Origin: Candidatus Yonathbacteria bacterium | GTDB taxonomy: Bacteria; Patescibacteriota; Minisyncoccia; Phycocordibacterales; UBA1550 | Direction: 5' to 3' | Assembly: GCA_016201355.1 (NCBI GenBank) | Contig: JACQCY010000034.1 | Location: 1 to 43,454, forward strand | DNA length: 43,454 nt | Part shown: positions 24,059-32,201 of the stretch, in pieces | How the letters are laid out: every line of letters starts with the position of its first letter | Position numbering within the stretch: position 1 is the stretch's first letter | Made by a program: the position numbers and the translations under genes | The notes under the pieces: generated by a model | What the model was told of the DNA's origin: nothing | Seen by the model: the letters and a program-made list of their open reading frames with translations, nothing else | Database searches by the model: none

Positions 24059-24952
24059 CTACCCATAAAATCGCCAGTTACGAAACCTAAGCAAGAGAGA
24101 ATAAAAAGGGAGTCGCCTGACTATCTCTTTTACAGAGCGAATAAACTTGCTTTTATTTATTTTGGCAGGATAATACCTTTTCCCTCGTGGTACTATCTGT
24201 ATATCTTCTGCTCGAATCTTTTTCTTATGCCACAACAACATATCACAACCAGATAATACAAGAGTTCCATCATAAAGTTGAAACAACCGCGTATAGGCGC
24301 TCTTGTCTGTGTAGAGCATCTCGGGAGAATTATCTTTGATCTCAAATAAAGGGAACAACTCCTTCTTTACAAAAATAGCATTTACCCCAACAACAGAAAT
24401 CAATTCATATCCTTTTTGCTTCCCAAGTTTTACCAGTGCGAGAAGCGATGATCCCTGAAAAACATTCATATCGCGAGGTTGCACAAAATCGATGTCGTTA
24501 GGAATACTAGGATTAAACTCGACAATCATCGCGCGGGGCGAATAAGTGACGAGAGATTTCCAGAGGTGATATTCATTCCCGTCAATATCAAGGGATAATA
24601 AATCAAACTCTCTCGGTATCTGTGTATTCGCGAAAATAGCATCAAGAGAGTGATTCCCCTCAAAACTCACGAACTCATTAATACACGCAATATCTTCTCT
24701 GGGTCGGTAAAGTGTCTCCAGTTTTTTATAGTTCGTAATATCAGCTTCAATCAATACTCCCGACCATCCTCTATGGTTAAGTAAATTCCATACATTACTA
24801 TCGTGTACGCCATTCAAAGCTCCGAGTTCAACACACCACTTATTTTTTTCACCGATTACCTCAAATATTTTTTCAATAATACCATCTTCCCCAAACTGAG
24901 AAGTAATCTTTCTGTGATAATCAAGAAGCCATTTGTCAGTTTTGTCAATCAT
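24059..24952 (-). CDS. FkbM-like methyltransferase domain protein
   Basis: 297 residues from ATG 24952, which overlaps the stop of the upstream GT4 gene by 4 bp (ATGA); an upstream in-frame ATG at 25000 would overlap it by 52 bp and is less likely. The core reads SQFGEDGIIEKIFEVIG, then CVELGALNGVHDSN (SAM-binding loop), GVLIEAD, and FDLLSLDIDGNEYHLW (acidic catalytic strand), the pattern of FkbM/Methyltransf_21-type O-methyltransferases found in polysaccharide loci. It probably methylates a sugar hydroxyl. The basic C-terminus (SVKEIVRRLPFYSLLLRF) could associate with the membrane. Confidence 0.75.
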   Translation of the reverse strand: MIDKTDKWLLDYHRKITSQFGEDGIIEKIFEVIGEKNKWCVELGALNGVHDSNVWNLLNHRGWSGVLIEADITNYKKLETLYRPREDIACINEFVSFEGNHSLDAIFANTQIPREFDLLSLDIDGNEYHLWKSLVTYSPRAMIVEFNPSIPNDIDFVQPRDMNVFQGSSLLALVKLGKQKGYELISVVGVNAIFVKKELFPLFEIKDNSPEMLYTDKSAYTRLFQLYDGTLVLSGCDMLLWHKKKIRAEDIQIVPRGKRYYPAKINKSKFIRSVKEIVRRLPFYSLLLRFRNWRFYG

Positions 24953-26085
24953 ATATTTTTCTTTATAAAATTCAGAATGTCTTTTGCCCTTTTCTGCCAT
25001 GTAAAATCTCTGGCTCTTTTTGCCGCAAAATCGACTTTTACAACAACTGGGTCAGACCCATTGACAGCAATCGCGATCTTTTGAGCTAGATCTTTTGAAT
25101 TATCTGGTTCATAAAAAATAACTTCTTTATCAGAAACAATATCCAAAATAGCCGGAGTCCTGCTTGCAACAATGGGTCGCCTCACTGCCAAATACTCAAA
25201 CACCTTCATTGGTGAAGTGTAATAATAGGACTGAGTATCATATTTTGTTCCAAGAACAAGAAGAGCATCTGCCGCAGAAAGCCATAAGGGGATTTCCGTA
25301 TAAGGTTTTTCCCCAGGGAACATAAAATTTTCAGGCAAATCTGTCTTTCTGGCAACAGATATAAACTCTTCTCTTGTACCCCCGACAATGTAGACGAAAA
25401 TATCAGAAGATATTTCTTTTGTAGCGTCAACAAGGACATCAAGCCCTTTCCACCCATAAAACCGACCACAATACATTATTATCTTCCTATCTTTCGGGAG
25501 TGCCAAATTGTTTCTTGCCTCATCCTTAGAAACACCACGAAACAAATCAAGATCGATACCATTCGGCCACACAAGCATCTTCTCTTCTGGAAAAGCAATG
25601 GTCTCCGCTATCTGTTTTTTGATGACATTATTTATGACAATAACCCCTTTAACATACTTAAAGAAGAACTGGTTTACCCATGTTTTTGCTTTTCCTCCGT
25701 GCGTCTCAAGAAAACATGGCATATGCAAGAAAACGCCCGCTACAAACGAAAAAGTATCCATATCTATGGTATAGATAATACCTCGCTTCCCTTGCAACAT
25801 TTTAAAGAGAAGGTATAGGGAATAGGAAATCGTAAAGATCAAGCTACTTAAAAAATATCCCCATTTACCGCTTGCATAAAAATCAAGAGCGGGTAATCTC
25901 GTCACACAAAGTGGTGGGCGAAGCTTATAATAATCCTTGATGTCCTCATTCATGCCGCGGTGTTTTGGGATGATGAGTTCTAGATCAACCCCTTCCTCAA
26001 TAAACGCCTCACACATTTTCGCAATCTGAATAGCATACGCTTTTTTATGTGGCATCCGTGCGCTTGCGATATAATAAAGCTTCAT
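24949..26085 (-). CDS. Glycosyltransferase family 4
   Basis: 378 residues, GT-B fold. The N-terminal domain begins KLYYIASARMPHKKAYAIQI, with the basic acceptor loop. The C-terminal domain has the linker strand KIIMYCGRFYGWKGLDVLVDA and the donor site YTSPMKVFEYLAVRRPIVAS, in which the S-P-x-K-x-x-E-Y form replaces the more common E-x7-E. A hydrophobic stretch (about 75-95) suggests peripheral membrane contact. Donor and acceptor are unknown. It overlaps the FkbM-like gene. Confidence 0.88.
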   Translation of the reverse strand: MKLYYIASARMPHKKAYAIQIAKMCEAFIEEGVDLELIIPKHRGMNEDIKDYYKLRPPLCVTRLPALDFYASGKWGYFLSSLIFTISYSLYLLFKMLQGKRGIIYTIDMDTFSFVAGVFLHMPCFLETHGGKAKTWVNQFFFKYVKGVIVINNVIKKQIAETIAFPEEKMLVWPNGIDLDLFRGVSKDEARNNLALPKDRKIIMYCGRFYGWKGLDVLVDATKEISSDIFVYIVGGTREEFISVARKTDLPENFMFPGEKPYTEIPLWLSAADALLVLGTKYDTQSYYYTSPMKVFEYLAVRRPIVASRTPAILDIVSDKEVIFYEPDNSKDLAQKIAIAVNGSDPVVVKVDFAAKRARDFTWQKRAKDILNFIKKNI

Positions 26086-26112
26086 TTTTTTTATTATTAG
26101 ATTTCTACTTAT

Positions 26113-26934
26113 TTACCGCTGTTTTTTGAGGAAGGAGTTATTGAAAACGCGATGAAAGCCAATCTTGATAACTTCGAAATTATACCACAACCGTAGCACC
26201 TCATAAGAAAATGGCATCTTATTCCCTTTACAAAAAAAGAGATTTCCAATATATCGCAAACAATAAAGGGTTGAAACTGCCATGTGATACATAAAGCCTG
26301 AATAAAACCACCTCATAAAATTTTCTTTACCCTCTTTATTCCTCTCTATTTCAAGATATCTATTCCATCTTTTTTTAAGCGCTTGAGAACTTTCAAGGGG
26401 AACATACTCGCAATTTTTGAGCTTAGAAATCTCGAATCCTTCTTTTGGTTCGATCTTTTCATGAAGACTTCTTGTAAATCCACTGACTGCTTTTTTATTG
26501 AAAAACCGAGTCTGATAATTCGGATATGTTGTCGCGCAGTCAATAATACGCTTATCTTTCACATATTTTCTTGGCACCATAAAAATAGACGGCTGTGACA
26601 AATCTTTTGCGACCACTTCTCGTATTTCCTCTGCCAATTCTCTTGAGATATATTCGTCTGAATCAACAAACATAAACCAATCAAAACGCGTGGCATCCAA
26701 TTGCTGATTTCTTACGCCGGAAAAATCTGCAATCGTGTTATTTGGATTTTTAAAACATTGGTCCTGATAGATAACCCTGCATCCATAGTCATTTGCGATA
26801 GCAACAGTATCGTCAGTACTGCCACCATCGCATATAACAATATCATCAAATTCTCTGACCGACTCGATGCATGCTCGGAGGGAAAGCGCGGAGTTAAAAG
26901 TTAATATTCCAATTGAACACGGTATTTTATTCAT
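26113..26934 (-). CDS. Glycosyltransferase family 2 (WaaE/KdtX-like)
   Basis: 273 residues, GT-A fold. The N-terminus SIGILTFNSALSLRACIESV and ICDGGSTDDTVAIA are the nucleotide-binding strand and loop, and FMFVDSDEYIS (about 90-100) carries the DxD metal motif. KRWNRYLEIERNKEGKE and the hydrophobic C-terminal helix resemble the WaaE/KdtX-type beta-glycosyltransferases. The gene overlaps the preceding methyltransferase by 8 bp. Confidence 0.85.
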   Translation of the reverse strand: MNKIPCSIGILTFNSALSLRACIESVREFDDIVICDGGSTDDTVAIANDYGCRVIYQDQCFKNPNNTIADFSGVRNQQLDATRFDWFMFVDSDEYISRELAEEIREVVAKDLSQPSIFMVPRKYVKDKRIIDCATTYPNYQTRFFNKKAVSGFTRSLHEKIEPKEGFEISKLKNCEYVPLESSQALKKRWNRYLEIERNKEGKENFMRWFYSGFMYHMAVSTLYCLRYIGNLFFCKGNKMPFSYEVLRLWYNFEVIKIGFHRVFNNSFLKKQR

Positions 26935-27547
26935 GTTTTTTCCTTAAGATAAAAAAGTGGTGATACTGGTTCTCGAATGGCACAAATTCGCGTATAATTT
27001 CAAAATATTTACCTAGATTAACACGAACAGTCTTCATTGAACACCCCCTCTTCCCTATCTCCCAATAATGTTGACCGTTGAAGTTGTGTTTTTGAGGAAA
27101 TGGAATTTTCATGGAGAAACGAAATTCGCGAAGGAGCGGAATCTTTAAAAGAAACTGAATTGGTGGTCCAAAGTGTGGCAAACTAATCACTACATATGAG
27201 CGCGCAACTCGAGACATTTCTGCGAGCGCCCTCTCAAACTGCTCGAAAGGAATATGCTCCAATACCTCAAACGCGCATACAACATCATATGATTTATCTG
27301 CAAAAGGAAGGGCGGTCACACTCCCTATAACATCAGGGTGAAGGTCTTCTGCGACATCAATGTTCAAGTATTCTATTGTGGTATTTTCTCGAAGATAATT
27401 TCTAAAGACGCCGTCACCAGAACCTATTTCAAGCACGCTCTTTGGTTCAAGTCGCAAAACCTCTTGAATCTGATGATAATAACTCACCCACCGCCCCGGG
27501 TGTGAATACCGCTCAAAGTTATACGCTTCTTTATTGACTTGCTTCAT
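26927..27547 (-). CDS. Small SAM-dependent methyltransferase
   Basis: 206 residues, Methyltransf_11-like. SVLEIGSGDGVFRNYL (about 38-53) is motif I. EYLNIDVAEDLHPDVIG holds the acidic ribose-binding residue, and YDVVCAFEVLEHIPFEQFERAL is motif II with the following helix. There is no metal-binding N-terminus. It overlaps both neighbours (17 bp with the preceding GT4, 8 bp with the following GT2), so it is part of the same translational unit and probably modifies a sugar or lipid-linked glycan. Confidence 0.85.
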   Translation of the reverse strand: MKQVNKEAYNFERYSHPGRWVSYYHQIQEVLRLEPKSVLEIGSGDGVFRNYLRENTTIEYLNIDVAEDLHPDVIGSVTALPFADKSYDVVCAFEVLEHIPFEQFERALAEMSRVARSYVVISLPHFGPPIQFLLKIPLLREFRFSMKIPFPQKHNFNGQHYWEIGKRGCSMKTVRVNLGKYFEIIREFVPFENQYHHFFILRKKHE

Positions 27548-28604
27548 ACCAATTGATTATTTTTTTAATGAGGATAGACAAATCAAATGTCTCGCGCGCT
27601 TTCTTTTCGAGAGTTACGCGAATAATCTCCTTATCATTTGATTCTAAGATATCCTTTATGTGTTTTGCCAAACTTTCCGCATCATTATGACGAAAAATGA
27701 GGCGATCTGCGTACTCCCCAAAAGCATCACGAAATGTTTCATTTGCGACGAGAGGGATTGCCCCACCAAGTATCCCTTCTATGACAACTTTATCTAATCC
27801 GCCAGTTGGGCAAGCGTTCATATGTATACCACTTTTCCAATAAAATGGAAATAAGTTCTCTTGCTTTACATTCCCTTTGAAAAATACCCTGTCTTTTATC
27901 TCCTCTTTCAAAACCAAGTTGAGGAGATTTTTCTTGTACTCTTTATCTTTTTCCGTCACAGAGTCACCGACAAATACACCAGTAAACGGCACGCCTTCAC
28001 GAGCAAGGATACCACAAGCGCGAATAATTGTTTCTTGATCCTTTATCGGCGTCAATCTCCCCACACAAAGGATTGCGCGGTCATCACGCTTTTCTCTGTA
28101 TCCACGAGGACGGACCGCCACCCCAACATCGATGCCGTGTCCAAGGTACATACTCTTATTGGTAGCAATTGTAAATCCTTCTTTTCTGCTCGTAAAAACA
28201 ACATCAATAAATTTTTCTGCAAGCCAAAGAGAAAATGTGTTCGCGCGATGCACATACCAAAGTCCGACAGGCTTTCGTAACACTCTCCACACAAGACCAC
28301 CCAAGAGCGCATAAACTTGATTCATATGCACAAACACGGCATCGTAGTTTTTGCGTTCGCGCCAGATGAGACGATAGAAATTTATGATGTACTTTAGGCG
28401 AGAAGCGCCTCGTTCTTTGCCGAGGGAAAACACACGGACATTTTTCGGCAGATGATATTCTCCAACACCAAGAGCGATCACTGTTACTTGCCCGCAGTGT
28501 TTCGCAAATTCTTCAATCCAGCGGTGGAAAAAACCTAAGATTGAGTCCCTGCTGTCTACTTTCTGAGTGAGGATGAGAAGCTTCGTTCTTTTTTCTTCTT
28601 GCAT
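27531..28604 (-). CDS. Glycosyltransferase family 4, with altered donor-site motif
   Basis: 357 residues, GT-B fold. The C-terminal domain starts AILCVGRLTPIKDQETIIRAC, with the usual arginine and lysine, and continues with VFFKGNVKQENLFPFYWKSGI. The donor-side E-x7-E motif is degraded: it reads TGGLDKVVIEGILGG, where the first glutamate is replaced by glycine while the second remains. Activity is still likely because other GT4 members tolerate this change, but substrate contacts differ from the three GT4 enzymes at 34-37.5 kb. Confidence 0.85.
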   Translation of the reverse strand: MQEEKRTKLLILTQKVDSRDSILGFFHRWIEEFAKHCGQVTVIALGVGEYHLPKNVRVFSLGKERGASRLKYIINFYRLIWRERKNYDAVFVHMNQVYALLGGLVWRVLRKPVGLWYVHRANTFSLWLAEKFIDVVFTSRKEGFTIATNKSMYLGHGIDVGVAVRPRGYREKRDDRAILCVGRLTPIKDQETIIRACGILAREGVPFTGVFVGDSVTEKDKEYKKNLLNLVLKEEIKDRVFFKGNVKQENLFPFYWKSGIHMNACPTGGLDKVVIEGILGGAIPLVANETFRDAFGEYADRLIFRHNDAESLAKHIKDILESNDKEIIRVTLEKKARETFDLSILIKKIINWYEASQ

Positions 28605-28655
28605 ATATGTTTATGTACGGACTGATACAACCTGAAGACTTTTTTTAAATTTAAA

Positions 28656-29540
28656 TTACTTTTTACGAACAATAACAACCATATTATCGCGTAGATTAAT
28701 AGAAATTGCAAAACCACCCAAGCGTGGATATTTTTTTAAAAACCTGACCACCTTACGCAAAAGACTAGACTTCTGCCACTCTGCTACCGTATGCAAAATG
28801 TACTCAAGGGTGAATGTCTTTCCAATTTTTATAATCTCTTCACAATCAAAATTATTTCTTTCCAAAAAAATTTTAACGCTCTTCTGAGTAAAATAATGAA
28901 GATGCTCAGGGGGGACCAATAAATGCCACCTCTTACCCATTATACGCGCGTACCAACTACTGCTATCGGGTGTACTGAGCGCCAAAATACCATTTACCCC
29001 CAAAAGTTTCGAGCAAGCGCGAATCTCTCTATTTGGGTTTTGAAAATGCTCCAGCACATCCCATAAGGTTATCGCATTGAATGACATTTCCTGAAACATA
29101 CCGTCTCTGAGTGTACCCCACACGACATCAAGACCTTTTTCCTGAGCGATTTCAGCTGCGTACTCTGATATCTCAAGCCCACACGCATTCCATCCCATCT
29201 TTTGCGCGATATCTACAAAAAACCCTGTAGCCGCTCCCACATCAAGCAAATTTCCTTTTCTGGAGTACCGAGATTCTATCCTTTTCAGATACTCCTCAAA
29301 TACCGATCGCATCGGCTCTTTATCTTGGTCATAATCAACATACCCCGATCCCCTCTCTGCACCAGAAAAATAATCCTCATTATAAAGCGACGATGCATCG
29401 TACTCAGACAAGGGGTAGACAAATATATGCCCGCAAGAGCCACATCGATATAAATCGAAATCATTTTTTCTACAAAAAAAAGTGTTTTGCGTACTACTAC
29501 ACGCTATGCATTTCGCTAATTTTTGATAATCATTTTCCAT
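28656..29540 (-). CDS. SAM-dependent methyltransferase with zinc-knuckle N-terminus
   Basis: 294 residues. The N-terminus has paired cysteines (CIAC at 12-15 and CGSC near 33-36), typical of the zinc ribbon that precedes Methyltransf_23 enzymes of sugar loci. The catalytic domain has NLLDVGAATGFFVDIA (motif I), CGLEISEYAAEIA and ITLWDVLEHFQNP. Compared with the gene at 12954-13850 it keeps both cysteine pairs. It overlaps the preceding GT2 by 25 bp. Confidence 0.87.
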   Translation of the reverse strand: MENDYQKLAKCIACSSTQNTFFCRKNDFDLYRCGSCGHIFVYPLSEYDASSLYNEDYFSGAERGSGYVDYDQDKEPMRSVFEEYLKRIESRYSRKGNLLDVGAATGFFVDIAQKMGWNACGLEISEYAAEIAQEKGLDVVWGTLRDGMFQEMSFNAITLWDVLEHFQNPNREIRACSKLLGVNGILALSTPDSSSWYARIMGKRWHLLVPPEHLHYFTQKSVKIFLERNNFDCEEIIKIGKTFTLEYILHTVAEWQKSSLLRKVVRFLKKYPRLGGFAISINLRDNMVVIVRKK

Positions 29541-30220
29541 GGTGCAAAAATTCCTTCCCTAACAATATGATTTGATATTTTTGATTCTCCCCCCGTACGG
29601 TTCTTAAAGATAATCGGTATCTCTATAAACCGAGCGCCATTTTTAAAAAGTAAATATTTCAATTCCATAATAAAAGCGTATCCAGAGACATCAACCACTG
29701 ATAGATCCACGCTCCGCAATACACTCGTGCGAATAAGATTAAAACCACCCGTGCAATCAACAATAGGCATTCTTGTAATCATCCTGCAGTACAAATTCCC
29801 CCCCCAACTCAAAACACGCCTCCACAACTCCCATCCCTCTGTTCCCCCACCATGGATATATCGCGAGCCGACAATCACATCATAATCATCTCTCTTACTC
29901 AGCATCTCATTCAAATATCGAGGATGGTGTGAAAAATCAGCATCCATCATTATTACAAACTCAACTCCCTTATCTTCTAGCACTTTTTTAAATGCGTCAA
30001 GATATGCCTTACCGAGTCCCTCTTTTCTTTTTCGGCAGAAGAGAGAAAGTCGCGGAAATGCTCCTTTTAGAGACTCAACAACCTTTCCTGTTCCATCGGG
30101 AGAATTATCATCAACCACCATCACATGTACCCACACAGGAACCGTCTTAAAAATTTCTACCACCAACTGCGAGATATTTTCTTTTTCATTGAAGGTAGGG
30201 ATAATAATCACACTTTTCAT
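29516..30220 (-). CDS. Polyprenol-phosphate mannosyltransferase-like GT2
   Basis: 234 residues, close to soluble DPM1-type enzymes. IIIPTFNEKENISQLV, VMVVDDNSPDGTGKVVE, GLGKAYLDAFKKVL and FVIMMDADFSHHP (DxD site) follow in the expected order, then VGSRYIHGGG and the C-terminal RTGGESKIS motif. These enzymes transfer mannose or glucose from a nucleotide sugar to undecaprenyl phosphate. The next gene downstream is a PMT-like membrane transferase that would use such a lipid-linked donor, with gtrA also near. Confidence 0.9.
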   Translation of the reverse strand: MKSVIIIPTFNEKENISQLVVEIFKTVPVWVHVMVVDDNSPDGTGKVVESLKGAFPRLSLFCRKRKEGLGKAYLDAFKKVLEDKGVEFVIMMDADFSHHPRYLNEMLSKRDDYDVIVGSRYIHGGGTEGWELWRRVLSWGGNLYCRMITRMPIVDCTGGFNLIRTSVLRSVDLSVVDVSGYAFIMELKYLLFKNGARFIEIPIIFKNRTGGESKISNHIVREGIFAPWKMIIKN

Positions 30221-30265
30221 AATTCATAAAAGTATACCACAGTATTGGGTACCGCTAAAATTCCA

Positions 30266-31735
30266 CTATCTAGACTCTGGACCCTTTTCAAGGATAGTAT
30301 ATCGATCGACAACCCTCTTTTCTCTATATTTTACAAACATCACATCTTTTGGGTCATACTGTTCACTTATAATAACGATTTGATCAGGGAGACCTTCTCT
30401 TATTTTCCCTAACTGCTCCTTCCCCGGCAAAATTGTGCTGGTCACTTTCATGTATTGAAAATATGTTGATATCGGTAAAAACAAAGCAACCTCCGGAACC
30501 TGGTAGAGAAAAAATATCTGCTCAGGAGGTTGGGTCTTAAAATATGCGGTCAACTCTCGTGTACGCGTCCCTTGATAATATGATGCTACCCATGAGTGAA
30601 ACCCTGTTTGATAAAACTGAAACACAACAAGAAGCGTAAAAATAAAGCCTATTGCAAACTTGGGGATTTTACCACCTAACAGCGTCGAGAACGCTAAGGG
30701 AAAGTACATTAGAGCAAACACTTGCCCGAGAAAAAAATACCGGTAGTACCCAACGGTTCTTAAATAAGCGAGGAAAATGAGCACTGAAAACGAGAAAGTG
30801 ACCAACTCAACATAGGAAATATGGACTTTTCTCCGTAAACGCACAACAAATGAAACTGCCCAAATTCCAAGCAATACCATAAAATACATCGGTTGAATCT
30901 CAATTATTAGACGTTTAAGATTAACAAACATTGAACCAAGAAGAGATGTGTTGTGAGGATTCGCATAAATAGAAAGTATATTTATAAACGAATCACTCGA
31001 AAATTGTACCCAAAACCACACCAGCACTGGCACGCAAAAGGCGAGGACGAAGTATCCCACAAACATCGGTCTACTCAAGAATGTTCGATGATAAAAATAA
31101 AGAGGGATAACGAGTGCTGGTAGCACCAACAGAAAAACCGGTTTTGTTACCACACACAATCCAAGTAACAACCCCGCGAGCAAAAATGGCGCAACCGTCC
31201 TCAATCCTCGTTCAACCATCCCTAAACACAAAAGTCCTGCAAAGAGAAACACCAGCCCAGGAATTTCACCAAGTACATTTTTCCCATTCCCATAAATGGG
31301 AGCAAAACTCACCAACAAGAGCAGTGCATACACCGCAAGAGTCTTTGTTATTTCCTGTTTAGTTAAAAAATATACAAGCACAAAAAATGCAAACAAGAAT
31401 AATACCATCACCACACGCGCCTGCAAAACTCCAACTCCAAAGGACCGGAAAGACAAACTGATTGGATAAGTGACCACATAACTTGTGGTTACAAAGCCCG
31501 CGGACACAAACTTCTGAGGTGCGACTTGAATGCCATGCACTCCATTTATTGCTATATTTTCTGCAACCTGTGTAATAATACCTTCGTCCATCCAAACAGG
31601 CGGACTTTCGGTTAGTTTGTGTGTGGACAAAAAAAGAACCGCTACTCCTGCAAGCAACAATATTACATAATAGAATAAATTCTGTATGGAATAGTATCCC
31701 ATCCTGATTCTTTGTTTTATAAAAGATAAACTCAT
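30266..31735 (-). CDS. PMT/ArnT-like polytopic glycosyltransferase (GT39/GT83 type)
   Basis: 489 residues with about twelve hydrophobic segments. The first extracellular loop has WMDEG (48-52), the acidic pair expected for catalysis in this GT-C fold. A soluble C-terminal tail (about 400-489) follows the last span. Such enzymes move a sugar from a polyprenyl-phosphate donor to a protein or lipid acceptor on the outer face of the membrane. It is coupled (4-bp overlap) with the GtrA-family gene just before it, and a DPM1-like enzyme that could make the donor comes next, so the three form a plausible surface glycosylation unit. Confidence 0.8.
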   Translation of the reverse strand: MSLSFIKQRIRMGYYSIQNLFYYVILLLAGVAVLFLSTHKLTESPPVWMDEGIITQVAENIAINGVHGIQVAPQKFVSAGFVTTSYVVTYPISLSFRSFGVGVLQARVVMVLFLFAFFVLVYFLTKQEITKTLAVYALLLLVSFAPIYGNGKNVLGEIPGLVFLFAGLLCLGMVERGLRTVAPFLLAGLLLGLCVVTKPVFLLVLPALVIPLYFYHRTFLSRPMFVGYFVLAFCVPVLVWFWVQFSSDSFINILSIYANPHNTSLLGSMFVNLKRLIIEIQPMYFMVLLGIWAVSFVVRLRRKVHISYVELVTFSFSVLIFLAYLRTVGYYRYFFLGQVFALMYFPLAFSTLLGGKIPKFAIGFIFTLLVVFQFYQTGFHSWVASYYQGTRTRELTAYFKTQPPEQIFFLYQVPEVALFLPISTYFQYMKVTSTILPGKEQLGKIREGLPDQIVIISEQYDPKDVMFVKYREKRVVDRYTILEKGPESR

Positions 31736-32196
31736 ACTTTGTTTTTCCCTTGTATGAATATAAAATGCTTACACAAGAAGAAACTGAGACAAGCGATGAT
31801 ACCTCCCACAAATACCTGTGCAACCAAATAATGGATGTTAATCTTCTCCACAAAAATATACATTAAATAAGTATTCAAAAAAAAATTTCCCAAGGAAACA
31901 ACGAGATACACAATCGACTGACGATGAATATTTTGTATTGAATGATCTCTAAATGTCCAAAATTTCTGAAGGGTAAAGCTTACTAAAAATGCACCGGCGA
32001 AAGCAATGACTACCGACAAAAGATAATGGAAACCAATATATGATGTAAAAATATAGAGTAAGCCTAAATCAACTATTGCTGCAGTCCCTCCCGCAACAAC
32101 ATAACGAAAAATTATCCCCTGTATTGAGGTCGTCTTTATCAACCATTCTTTACTTAAATAAAGTCTGTCCTCTATTTGGGAAGATATTGTCTCCAT
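31732..32196 (-). CDS. GtrA-family membrane protein
   Basis: 154 residues with four predicted spans. The pattern IIFRYVVAGGTAAIVDLGLLYIF (about 28-50), LLSVVIAFAGAFLVSFTLQKFWTF and the C-terminal hydrophobic hairpin match GtrA (PF04138), thought to help move polyprenyl-phosphate sugars across the membrane. It lies 5 bp after elp3 and overlaps the PMT-like gene by 4 bp. Confidence 0.9.
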   Translation of the reverse strand: METISSQIEDRLYLSKEWLIKTTSIQGIIFRYVVAGGTAAIVDLGLLYIFTSYIGFHYLLSVVIAFAGAFLVSFTLQKFWTFRDHSIQNIHRQSIVYLVVSLGNFFLNTYLMYIFVEKINIHYLVAQVFVGGIIACLSFFLCKHFIFIQGKNKV

Positions 32197-32201
32197 ACTG
32201 A

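Noticed and set aside
24953..25000. Longer start for the FkbM-like methyltransferase
   Set aside because: It would overlap the previous gene by 52 bp, while ATG 24952 gives a standard ATGA overlap and retains the conserved region.
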